From assembly GCA_019636385.1 (NCBI GenBank), contig JAHBXT010000003.1:682001-746000 (forward strand): 64,000 nucleotides of DNA. Reading direction: 5' to 3'. The notes below the pieces were generated by a model. That model saw only the letters and a list, made by a program, of their open reading frames with translations. It ran no database searches and was not told where the DNA came from. Made by a program: the position numbers and the translations under genes. This stretch comes from Pirellulaceae bacterium (GTDB lineage Bacteria > Planctomycetota > Planctomycetia > Pirellulales > Pirellulaceae). Below, one piece after another: positions 24,893 through 32,601 of the stretch (the stretch's first letter is position 1; every line of letters begins with the position of its first letter).

Positions 24893-26608
24893 ATGGTTAC
24901 TCGACGTCTCGGCCAAATCTTAGTTGACCTGGGTTTCATCACCGACGACCAGTTGCAGGTCGTCTTGGATGAACAGCAGCAGCGCCCCGGCGCGCTGCTG
25001 GGCAAAATCGCCGAGGACCTGGGGCTGATTACCGAAGCCCAGTTGGCACAGGCGCTGGCCGAGCAGTTTCACATGCAGACCGTGGAATTGTCTGACGCCC
25101 AATTGCCGCCCGATCTGCTGAAGCATTTGACCGAAACCATGGCGCAGATGTACCGCGTCATTCCGGTTCAGTTCGACGGATCAGCGCTCACTGTGGCAAC
25201 CAGCAATCCGCAAGACTTGCGCGTCCAGGACGAACTCCGCACCTTCCTGGGATATGACATCAAACTGGTAGTGGCCACCGATCGTGATATCGACGCCATG
25301 ATCGCCAAGTACTATTCGTCCGACGTCGATACGATGGAACGGATCATCGAGAACCTGGCCAAGGACGATGAACTGATCACAGCGGCCTCCAAATTGTCCA
25401 AAGACGGCGCCTTTAACCTGAGTGACGCCGAAGCCCTGGCCGACAGCGCTCCGGTTCGCAAGCTGCTGAACATGGTGTTGCTGATGGCCATCAAAGATCA
25501 CGCCAGCGACATCCACTTTGAGCCGTTCGAGACGGAATTCCGTATCCGCATCAAGGCCGAAGGTGTGTTGTACGAAATGGTGCCGCCGCCGCGCCACTTG
25601 GCCTTTGCCATTACCACGCGCATCAAAGTCATGGCCAATCTGGACATTGCCGAACGGCGCTTGCCGCAGGACGGTCGTATCGAGCTGATGGTGGGTGGTC
25701 ACCAAGTGGACCTGCGCGTCAGTGTGCTGCCAACCCTGTTTGGCGAAAGCGTGGTCATGCGAATTTTGGACCGCTCGGTCGTGTCGCTGAACCTGAACAA
25801 CGTCGGCATGGATGAACACACGCTCACGACCTTTCTGAAGATCATCGATCGGCCCAACGGTATCGTGCTGGTTACCGGACCGACCGGGTCGGGCAAAACC
25901 ACCACGCTCTATTCGGCGCTCAGCCAGTTGAATTCGATCGAAGACAAGCTGATCACCACCGAGGATCCGGTGGAATACGATATCGATGGCATCATTCAGA
26001 TTCCCATCGATCATGAAATCGGAGTGACATTTGCCTCGTGTCTGCGGGCCATTTTGCGGCAGGATCCCGACATCATCCTGGTCGGCGAGATTCGCGATGT
26101 GGAAACGGCTGAGATCGCGGTGCAGGCCTCGTTGACTGGCCACTTGGTATTCAGCACGCTGCACACCAACGACGCTCCCAGCACCATCACCCGTATGAAG
26201 GACATGGGTATTCCGACCTTCTTGATCACCGCCTGCGTCGAAGCCATTCTGGCCCAGCGTCTGGTGCGTCGCATTTGCGTCAACTGCCGCGAGGAGACTC
26301 AGGTTAGCCGCGAGATATTGATGGATCTGGGAGTCGATCCAGAAACGGTGAAAGACAAGAAGTTTTATCGCGGTCGAGGCTGTGACAATTGTAACAACAC
26401 CGGCTACAAGGCCCGCATCGGCCTGTTTGAGCTGATGATCATGAACGACACTTTACGCGACATGATCATGTCTAACGCCACCACCGACCAACTGCGCGAT
26501 AAGGCCGAAGAGTTCGGTATGATTCCGCTGCGCAGATACGGCATGAACTATGTCTATCAAGGCATCACCACCGCTGACGAAATCCTGCGTGAAACCATCG
26601 CCGATTAA
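24893..26608 (+). CDS. pilB: Type IV pilus/type II secretion extension ATPase (PilB/GspE), copy 2
   Basis: A 571-residue paralogue of copy 1. Its N-terminal domain reads RRLGQILVDLGFITDDQLQVVL and LGLITEAQLAQALAEQF, the LG...GxIT repeats expected of c-di-GMP-binding MshEN domains and better preserved here than in copy 1. Walker A GPTGSGKTTTLYSAL is near residue 328, with Asp box ITTEDPVEYDIDGIIQ, Walker B IILVGEIRDVETA, His box GHLVFSTLHTNDAPSTITRM and zinc knuckles CVNC...CDNC. It starts 79 bases after pilT and is followed 108 bases later by the platform gene. Having two assembly motors with one platform suggests different regulation or different filaments. No clear ribosome-binding site precedes the ATG. 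Confidence 0.94.
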   Translation: MVTRRLGQILVDLGFITDDQLQVVLDEQQQRPGALLGKIAEDLGLITEAQLAQALAEQFHMQTVELSDAQLPPDLLKHLTETMAQMYRVIPVQFDGSALTVATSNPQDLRVQDELRTFLGYDIKLVVATDRDIDAMIAKYYSSDVDTMERIIENLAKDDELITAASKLSKDGAFNLSDAEALADSAPVRKLLNMVLLMAIKDHASDIHFEPFETEFRIRIKAEGVLYEMVPPPRHLAFAITTRIKVMANLDIAERRLPQDGRIELMVGGHQVDLRVSVLPTLFGESVVMRILDRSVVSLNLNNVGMDEHTLTTFLKIIDRPNGIVLVTGPTGSGKTTTLYSALSQLNSIEDKLITTEDPVEYDIDGIIQIPIDHEIGVTFASCLRAILRQDPDIILVGEIRDVETAEIAVQASLTGHLVFSTLHTNDAPSTITRMKDMGIPTFLITACVEAILAQRLVRRICVNCREETQVSREILMDLGVDPETVKDKKFYRGRGCDNCNNTGYKARIGLFELMIMNDTLRDMIMSNATTDQLRDKAEEFGMIPLRRYGMNYVYQGITTADEILRETIAD

Positions 26609-26716
26609 CCAACCATCCCACCCCCTGCGTAAGCCGGGGACAACCCGACCACAGTATCAGCACGACGACATTACGCCCAACAATTCATTACCGATTTTTA
26701 CCGAAGGACCAACGCC

Positions 26717-28162
26717 ATGCCGACCTTTCAATTTGAGGCCATGGACGCTAAAGGCCAAGAAATTAAGGACATCATCGAGGCCGCTAACGAAGAAGAAGCC
26801 CAGACCACGATTCGGCAGATGGGCTACTTCGTTACCAAAATCCAGGTAAAGAAGGGCGCTGCCAAAGCTGCGGTTGCTGGGCAAAAGAAGAAGCGGCCTT
26901 TCGCCATTGGCGGAGCCAGTACCAAGAATATCTGCGCTTTTACGCGTCAATTGTCGATCCTGCAAGACGCCGGTCTGCCGATCCTGCGCAGTCTGAAGAT
27001 TCTGGAAAACAACAGCAAGCCCGGCAAACTCAAGAACTCGCTGATGGATACCTGCGACGAGATCGAGACGGGCTCGACCTTGTCCGAAGCGATGAGCAAG
27101 AGCCCCAAGGTATTCAACCGCTTGTACGTGAATATGATCAAAGCTGGTGAGGCGGGTGGTGCGTTGGAGACCATTTTGCAACGCCTGGCCGACTTTTTGG
27201 AGAGTTCCGAGGCGCTCAAGCGCAAGGTCAAAGGCGCCATGATCTACCCGATCGCCGTGGTGCTGATCGCCTGCGGGATATTGACTTTGATCATGTGGTA
27301 CATCGTACCCAACTTTGCCAAGATGTTCGATGAATTCGGACTGACCCTGCCGCCGCCAACCTTGCTGCTGATTGCGATGAGCAATTACGTGGTCAACTAT
27401 TGGTTCTTGTTGGTGCTGATTCCGTTCTGCTTCTGGCTGTTGGTCAAACTGTGTCGCAAATTCCGCTCGGGTCGCATGGGCTTTGATATGTTCATGCTCA
27501 AATTGCCGGTGTTTGGTGGCTTGGTGGAAAAGAACACGCTGGCCAGAACCACGCGCACCTTGGGAACATTGGTGGCCTCGGGTGTGCCCATTTTGGAGGC
27601 TCTGAACATCACCCGCGAAACGGCGGGCAATGCCATGTTCGAGCGTATCTTTACCAAAGTCAGCGAAGCCATTCGCGAAGGCGAAGTCATCAGCAAGCCG
27701 CTGCGCGACAACGCCACGCCCGGCTTTCAACCGATGGCCCTGTTTTTCTGGTGCATGACCGGCGCGTTTCCCGGGGTGATGGTGCTGTCGGTGGCACTTA
27801 CGGCCGGACGGGCTGGTGCGCAGAAGGATTCGATGGAATCGCTGTTGATGGTGGGCGCCTATGTGCTGGGCGTCGGTATTCTGCTGAGCGCACTGTTTTA
27901 TGTCATGAAGATGCGCACACGAGTCGTCGACGAACTGGTGGTGAACATGGTAGACGTCGGCGAAGAGACCGGTGAATTGGATACCATGCTTTACAAGGTT
28001 GCCGACACCTATGACGACGAAGTGAATGTGATGACCGAAGGCCTGACGCGGTTGATTGAACCCTTGCTGATCTGCTTCCTGGGATTTGCCGTCGGCTTCA
28101 TCGTCATCTCGTTGTTTATGCCGCTCATCAAATTGATCACCGAGCTATCCAGTGCCAAGTAA
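26717..28162 (+). CDS. pilC: Inner-membrane platform protein PilC/GspF with an extra membrane insertion
   Basis: A 481-residue polytopic protein, longer than the usual 400-410. The first T2SSF domain is clear (FTRQLSILQDAGLPILRSLKIL, LYVNMIKAGEAGGALETILQRLADFLE, IYPIAVVLIACGILTLIMWYIVP). The second begins normally (LARTTRTLGTLVASGVPILEAL) but is interrupted around residues 328-407 by about 78 residues with two hydrophobic spans (PMALFFWCMTGAFPGVMVLSVAL; LLMVGAYVLGVGILLSALFYVM) before it resumes at VVNMVDVGEETGELDTMLYKVADTYDDEV. Rigid rotation of this protein by the ATPases drives pilin insertion. The ATG follows a weak AAGGA. It is probably co-transcribed with pilB copy 2. Confidence 0.93.
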   Translation: MPTFQFEAMDAKGQEIKDIIEAANEEEAQTTIRQMGYFVTKIQVKKGAAKAAVAGQKKKRPFAIGGASTKNICAFTRQLSILQDAGLPILRSLKILENNSKPGKLKNSLMDTCDEIETGSTLSEAMSKSPKVFNRLYVNMIKAGEAGGALETILQRLADFLESSEALKRKVKGAMIYPIAVVLIACGILTLIMWYIVPNFAKMFDEFGLTLPPPTLLLIAMSNYVVNYWFLLVLIPFCFWLLVKLCRKFRSGRMGFDMFMLKLPVFGGLVEKNTLARTTRTLGTLVASGVPILEALNITRETAGNAMFERIFTKVSEAIREGEVISKPLRDNATPGFQPMALFFWCMTGAFPGVMVLSVALTAGRAGAQKDSMESLLMVGAYVLGVGILLSALFYVMKMRTRVVDELVVNMVDVGEETGELDTMLYKVADTYDDEVNVMTEGLTRLIEPLLICFLGFAVGFIVISLFMPLIKLITELSSAK

Positions 28163-28163
28163 C

Positions 28164-28280
28164 GTAGCTACGCTCGCCCATCGTTTGGGTAGCTACACTG
28201 GCCACAGCGTGGTGATTTTTCAATGGACGACAACGCAATGACGACCAGCTAGCCGTAGCGTCAAGTAACGCTAGCTACAA
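28164..28280. repeat. Cluster of GTAGC-type repeat units
   Basis: Three imperfect units follow the platform gene. Two are direct (28164-28184 and 28189-28212), and 28250-28277 holds GTAGCGTC...AACGCTAGCTAC as an inverted pair. The unit core resembles GTAGCTACGCTCGCC-AGCGTGG. They fill much of the gap before the first pseudopilin gene and could fold into hairpins acting as an mRNA 3' end. Confidence 0.5.
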
Positions 28281-28370
28281 AGTACCACCCTATTACACGC
28301 GGTTCGTTAATTCCGAATCTACCATCTCAAATCTGCTATTTCAAATTACCCAACCACCTTCCCAACTCTC

Positions 28371-28376
28371 TATAAT
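28371..28376 (+). promoter_or_regulatory. Possible -10 box of the first pseudopilin gene
   Basis: A perfect TATAAT lies 19 bases before the ATG at 28395, with GAAAGG between them serving as ribosome-binding site. No good -35 hexamer is present 16-18 bases upstream. Confidence 0.3.
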
Positions 28377-28394
28377 TCGAAAGGCGTGCTAGCC

Positions 28395-29519
28395 ATGCTC
28401 AGCCTAATCCCTCACCAGCCTAACAGCCGCCACGCGCTAGCGTCCGGTTCCTGTCGCACCTCCCATCGCCGCGCCTTTACGCTCGTCGAACTGTTGATGG
28501 TCATCGCCATTATTGGAGTCATCGCTGGGCTGGCCATTACCGGCTACAACGTCGCCTCGCGCACCATCCAGAAGCGGGCCATCGCCATGGAGGTTATGAA
28601 CCTGGCGCAAGCCGTCGAATCCTACAAGTTAAAATACGACAGCTACCCACCCGACGGCTCCAGCCGAGCTGCTTTTGAAGCGCATTTTAAGGGTGTGTTT
28701 CCCAATATGGCTCAGAGCGAGTTCACCGCAGTTTATCGAACAGCTAATTCACATTTACACGCAATGGATCAGGACGGTATTTCACGAACCACGGTCATGG
28801 ATCCTGCCGAAGCACTGGTATTCTGCTTGGGAGGGTTCAGCAACGATCCGCAGTATCCATTCACGGGAGCAGGCGGACCTATACTGCTTGATCTACCTGG
28901 GCCTAATAGCACTCGCGTTCCAGTTCGCTCGAACAGGCTGAATGAACCAAACCTACGTAGACAGTACAACATCGATCGCAATGAAGGGTTTTTTCCGATG
29001 TCTCTAGATCGACTCACCGCAATTGTTGACCCAAATCAAGGAATCGTAATCTCTACCGATGAAGCAGAGCTATTCACTGGCCCAGGACAAACACCAGATG
29101 CGGATTTCATGCCAACATACAAACCTCGCGGCAAGTCGACACCAGTCGTCTATTTCTCGGCCGCTACATACAGCGTAGGACTCTACGACCTTACGAATTC
29201 GACGGTGGATAGAGGAGCTGCAAAGCCGCTGCGGTCCGATCAAATCAATACGAATTTCACACCATCGAACCCGGATAAGTACTATCGCTTTATGAATGAC
29301 AAGACCTTTCAAATTATTTCGGCCGGACTGGATGATCACTTCGGCGGCTCGAAGCTGGGGACACAACTATTTTTCTTCCCGAGTGGTAAGAGAATCAATG
29401 TTACGGACTCAGAGGATATCGGTGGCAACTACCAAGAATCGGACAGCACTGGTCCCAGTCCGCAACTTGACAACGTCACCAATTTTTCGGACGGCCCTTT
29501 AGAGGACTCACTGCCTTAA
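28395..29519 (+). CDS. Pseudopilin 1 (GspG-like leader, large C-terminal domain)
   Basis: Encodes 374 residues from the ATG at 28395 (GAAAGG ten bases upstream); a GTG at 28386 is less suited. A 28-residue basic leader ends in HRRA, then FTLVELLMVIAIIGVIAGLAI, the class III signal with Ala rather than Gly at -1 and Glu at +5. The helix continues with AIAMEVMNLAQAVESYKLKYDSYPPD, which is the GspG major-pseudopilin pattern. The remaining 260 residues are a variable Asn/Asp/Ser-rich body with no family I recognise, against about 145 residues for a whole GspG. It would be processed by a prepilin peptidase not present in this window. Confidence 0.85.
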   Translation: MLSLIPHQPNSRHALASGSCRTSHRRAFTLVELLMVIAIIGVIAGLAITGYNVASRTIQKRAIAMEVMNLAQAVESYKLKYDSYPPDGSSRAAFEAHFKGVFPNMAQSEFTAVYRTANSHLHAMDQDGISRTTVMDPAEALVFCLGGFSNDPQYPFTGAGGPILLDLPGPNSTRVPVRSNRLNEPNLRRQYNIDRNEGFFPMSLDRLTAIVDPNQGIVISTDEAELFTGPGQTPDADFMPTYKPRGKSTPVVYFSAATYSVGLYDLTNSTVDRGAAKPLRSDQINTNFTPSNPDKYYRFMNDKTFQIISAGLDDHFGGSKLGTQLFFFPSGKRINVTDSEDIGGNYQESDSTGPSPQLDNVTNFSDGPLEDSLP

Positions 29520-29577
29520 CGCTGTGCTCGTCCAAAAATGCATCGGCTACCAGCTCATCCGGCCTGCAGTGGCTCGG

Positions 29578-29597
29578 AAATCTGAAATCTCAGATTT
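29578..29597. terminator. Small perfect hairpin after pseudopilin 1
   Basis: AAATCTGA and TCAGATTT form a perfect eight-base stem with a four-base loop (AATC), 58 bases after the stop codon. The text resembles short AATCTGAAATCT runs seen between planctomycete genes, so it may be a repeat rather than a dedicated terminator. Confidence 0.35.
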
Positions 29598-29672
29598 GCG
29601 ATCCACAATCATCAACTCCAAATCAACCCAAATTTTCATTCTCAATTCCCGATTATCCAACATCAATTTTTC

Positions 29673-29690
29673 TTGGCACATTCCTTGCAC
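29673..29690 (+). promoter_or_regulatory. Sigma-54 (RpoN) promoter before pseudopilin 2
   Basis: TTGGCACATTCCTTGCAC carries GG at 29675-29676 and GC at 29687-29688 with exactly ten bases between, and matches the consensus TGGCAC-N5-TTGCA in full. Transcription would start near 29700, about 110 bases before the ATG at 29810, and should need an enhancer-binding activator. RpoN control is known for pilA in Pseudomonas. Confidence 0.65.
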
Positions 29691-29809
29691 TACCTTCTAG
29701 TTTGTTAGGGAAATTGCGCCCATTTCCGTCTCAGGCTGAGAAGAACGTTGCAGACTGAGGCGCAGGCGATGATTGAGAGAGCCAGCGGATCAGTACGAGT
29801 CGAAATGTA

Positions 29810-31210
29810 ATGTTGACAAAAATCAACACAAACCGCAGTTGCGTTACTGGTAGCCACCGTCGCCAGAGGGTGGAGCGTGGTACCTGCCGAGCCGCCTTTA
29901 CGCTGGTCGAGCTGCTGGTGGTCATGGGTATTCTGGGCTTCCTGGTCAGCATGTTGACCTACGCGCTGCTGGGAGCGCAATCCGACGCCCGCGCCGCTCG
30001 CACCCGCGGCACCATCACCAAGCTGAACGACATCATCCTCACGCAGTGGGAAGAGTATCGCTATCGACCGGTAGACGTGCGGCTGGAGAGCTTTCGCTTG
30101 TTCAACCAATCTGCGAACCTACCACCCGGTGTTCAGCCGACGGTACCTCTGCCTCAAATGCAAGCTCACCTACGCATGCAGGTACTTCGCGACACCATGC
30201 GCATGGAGATGCCAGATCGTGTTAGCGACTTACTTTTTGAACCCTCCTACTACGTGAGCCCTGGGTATCTGGTCCCAGAGAGCGTTGAAGACGCCGCATT
30301 GAGGGCAGGTTTCACAAATGCCTATCTTTCGCAGCGAGCCTACCCGCATCGCTTCGGGAATATTTACGGCGCGCTTTTTCAGGCTATATCCAATAGCCCT
30401 CATCCTGAAATTGATCAACTGCGTCAGACCGCCCCTCTGTTGCCCCCAAGTGAACTGCCCTCAAGCGGCATAGCGCCGCTCACGGGACAGCCACGTTCTC
30501 ATTTTCCCGATGGACAGGGCATTGATGCTCGGCAGGCCTTGGACCGGATTAAGCAATGGAATAAGCACATTCAGTCGAGTGAACTGCTCTATTTGATAAT
30601 CGCCAATTCAACATACGGTGGGTCTTCAGCACTGGAGTACTTTCGTCCGTCCGAGATCGGGGACACCGACGAAGATGGACTATTAGAGTTCATCGACGCC
30701 TGGGGAAATGCAATTCATTGGATTCGCTGGCCTGCTGGCTATCCCAGCGACTTGAATCGGTACTCAGGCACCGATGCAATGGACCCGCAGAGAACAGATT
30801 GGCGTTATCGTAGTTCAGACTGGCCAGAAAGTCAGCAGCCCAAGACAGTCATTCCTCTCATTGTCTCGGCTGGAGCAGACGGGAATTTTGGGGTCGTGTT
30901 TGACCACGATGATTTCGCTGAACCTGGCCAAAGCATTAATTCCTTGCCAATTGCCTATGCGCTGATGCCGCAAGGCTCGCGATTCTATATTGATCCATTT
31001 TTCACTTGGGATTATGCGAATAGCGTTCCCAATGGTGCAAGCAGTCATCCACCATTCACTGAGAATGACCCGAATGACCGCGACTCAAGCAACAATCACC
31101 GGGGTTTTCGCGCTAATCAGATGGGGGCAACACCGACTCACGTTTTGGGCATTGCTAATGAAGCCCCAACCGACAACATCACCAACCACGACATCATACT
31201 AGGGCAGTAG
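29810..31210 (+). CDS. Pseudopilin 2 with large C-terminal domain
   Basis: A 466-residue protein. The leader (about 29 residues, ending CRAA) precedes FTLVELLVVMGILGFLVSMLTYALLGAQS, a standard prepilin N-terminus with Glu at +5 and Ala at -1. The helix continues into ARAARTRGTITKLNDIILTQWEEYRYRPVD. The bulk (residues 90-466) is a globular body with the segment EIGDTDEDGLLEFIDAWGNAIHWIRWPAGYPSD, recalling the calcium-binding or disulfide-free 'D-x-DGxxEFxDxWG' turn of secretion pseudopilins, but it is far longer than usual. The leader region is encoded partly by a copy of the GTAGC repeat (29850-29874). Transcription probably starts at the sigma-54 promoter. The next gene begins two bases after the stop. 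Confidence 0.85.
   Translation: MLTKINTNRSCVTGSHRRQRVERGTCRAAFTLVELLVVMGILGFLVSMLTYALLGAQSDARAARTRGTITKLNDIILTQWEEYRYRPVDVRLESFRLFNQSANLPPGVQPTVPLPQMQAHLRMQVLRDTMRMEMPDRVSDLLFEPSYYVSPGYLVPESVEDAALRAGFTNAYLSQRAYPHRFGNIYGALFQAISNSPHPEIDQLRQTAPLLPPSELPSSGIAPLTGQPRSHFPDGQGIDARQALDRIKQWNKHIQSSELLYLIIANSTYGGSSALEYFRPSEIGDTDEDGLLEFIDAWGNAIHWIRWPAGYPSDLNRYSGTDAMDPQRTDWRYRSSDWPESQQPKTVIPLIVSAGADGNFGVVFDHDDFAEPGQSINSLPIAYALMPQGSRFYIDPFFTWDYANSVPNGASSHPPFTENDPNDRDSSNNHRGFRANQMGATPTHVLGIANEAPTDNITNHDIILGQ
29850..29874 (+). repeat. GTAGC-type repeat inside the pseudopilin 2 leader
   Basis: GTAGCCACCGTCGCCAGAGG plus GTGGA matches the dispersed repeat with few changes. It lies within the coding frame, about 30 bases before the prepilin cleavage site, and encodes residues around SHRRQRVER. 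Confidence 0.5.
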
Positions 31211-31212
31211 CG

Positions 31213-32601
31213 ATGAGAAGTTGTAAACAGCTTGTTGCTACCAACGTCGCTACGCTCATCAGAGCGTGCAGGCGGGGCGAACGCGCGCCAACACGCGGCG
31301 GTCTGACGCTAGTCGAACTGCTGATGGTCATGGGCATTTTGACTATCCTGGCCTCGATCTCACTGACCGCAGCTCGCAGCCTGATGCGCGGCAACAAGGT
31401 CAGTCAAGCCGCCATCCTGGTCAAGCAGTATTTGCAAAACGCCCAGATTCGCGCCGTCACCAACGGCCGCCCCGTAGCCGTATTCTTCGATCGCGTGAGT
31501 CCCTATGGCGATACAAACAGTAATCCTATTCCCTCGAATTACACGGTCACTCGCTTACAGTTCGGCGAAGTCTTTCCTCCGTATATGGGCGATGACTTAA
31601 ACGCGTCTGGCATATTAAGTGATGTGCCGCTGGTAGTGATGGCCGATGGGTTTACTACGCGACCGGCAGATCAGCATGCTGACATGATTAGCATTCCCTT
31701 TTCCCAAGTGGCTTCGGGATTTTCGGTAAATGGATTTCTTAAACCCGGTGACTGGATTGAATTCGTCGGTCACGAGGGCAAGTTCCGCATCGAGAGCATT
31801 ACGCGTATTCCGAATGATGCGAATCCCAGCCAGGTTCAAGTGCATTTTTTCAATCCGCCGTCGGAATATAACGACTTGCTGCACAAAAAGGTTCTGCGCG
31901 GGTATCCGCTTCACAACGTTTACGAAGTGGGTCTGTCTGCATCTCCAACGCTGCTACCGATTTCAAGTACGACAACAGAAGTAAAGTTCCGAATCTACCG
32001 CCAACCAACGAAATCACTTGTTGGAGCAATAACGCTTCCGCGAGGTGCCTGCGTTGATCTGTCTCTGTCAGGAATAGGCGTCGCTGACAGCGGGGCAGGC
32101 GGCGGAGCGTATGGACTCGCTCAAGTATCAGCACGAATCGATGGATTTGCTACACCGGCGGACCATAGTCGAGTAGGGATTGTGTTTGACGGCCAAGGCA
32201 GAGTTTCTTATTTGATGCACGAAGATCGTGTGAACGGAACGCAATTGCCCCCTCGGTTTTCCGAAGTGAATTCCAACCTGTACCTCATGGTCGGCCGCGC
32301 AGACCAAGTTCTGCCGGGGCATTCGTCTTCAAATCCGAACGTTACGGCTGCTGCTCAGATTGCGGCCTTGCAGCAAGCTGGTGGCGAGTTACCGCCTAGC
32401 AATTTGTTGGACCTGGAGAATGTGTGGATCTCCTGCAATCCATTCACCGGCGAGATCAAGAGTTCCCCGTTAGCTGCGGTCGACGAGAGTACCATCGAGG
32501 CAACAATTGCCGAACTGCGCGCAAACCGAGATCCCACTAATCCGTTTGCCAACTATGTTCGGCAGTCACGGCAATTGGCCATTTCGGGAGTCCGCAATTA
32601 A
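31213..32601 (+). CDS. Pseudopilin 3 (GspH-like leader, large C-terminal domain)
   Basis: A 462-residue protein starting two bases after pseudopilin 2, with AGGG eight bases before the ATG. The leader ends PTRGG, and the mature part starts LTLVELLMVMGILTILASISLTAARSLMRGN, with Gly at -1 and Glu at +5. The next helix, KVSQAAILVKQYLQNAQIRAVTNGRPVAVFFD, is the GspH/FimT pattern ('A..L...L..AR..A'). The remaining residues form a beta-rich body (VPLVVMADGFTTRP, GDWIEFVGHEGKFRIESI) with no recognised family. GspH is normally about 170 residues. The 5' end of the gene carries a further copy of the GTAGC repeat (31246-31269). Confidence 0.84.
   Translation: MRSCKQLVATNVATLIRACRRGERAPTRGGLTLVELLMVMGILTILASISLTAARSLMRGNKVSQAAILVKQYLQNAQIRAVTNGRPVAVFFDRVSPYGDTNSNPIPSNYTVTRLQFGEVFPPYMGDDLNASGILSDVPLVVMADGFTTRPADQHADMISIPFSQVASGFSVNGFLKPGDWIEFVGHEGKFRIESITRIPNDANPSQVQVHFFNPPSEYNDLLHKKVLRGYPLHNVYEVGLSASPTLLPISSTTTEVKFRIYRQPTKSLVGAITLPRGACVDLSLSGIGVADSGAGGGAYGLAQVSARIDGFATPADHSRVGIVFDGQGRVSYLMHEDRVNGTQLPPRFSEVNSNLYLMVGRADQVLPGHSSSNPNVTAAAQIAALQQAGGELPPSNLLDLENVWISCNPFTGEIKSSPLAAVDESTIEATIAELRANRDPTNPFANYVRQSRQLAISGVRN
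31246..31269 (+). repeat. GTAGC-type repeat inside the pseudopilin 3 leader
   Basis: GTCGCTACGCTCATCAGAGC followed by GTGC matches the dispersed repeat with about four changes. As in pseudopilin 2, it lies in the coding frame just upstream of the prepilin cleavage site. Confidence 0.45.

Noticed and set aside
25181..26164. 327-codon open frame on the minus strand, antisense to pilB copy 2
   Set aside because: It mirrors the codon pattern of the conserved ATPase, is His/Gln/Asp-rich, has no recognisable fold, and the opposite strand is a certain gene.
26657..27730. 357-codon open frame on the minus strand, antisense to the platform gene
   Set aside because: Low-complexity His/Gln-rich text caused by the codon use of pilC; no start site or domain.
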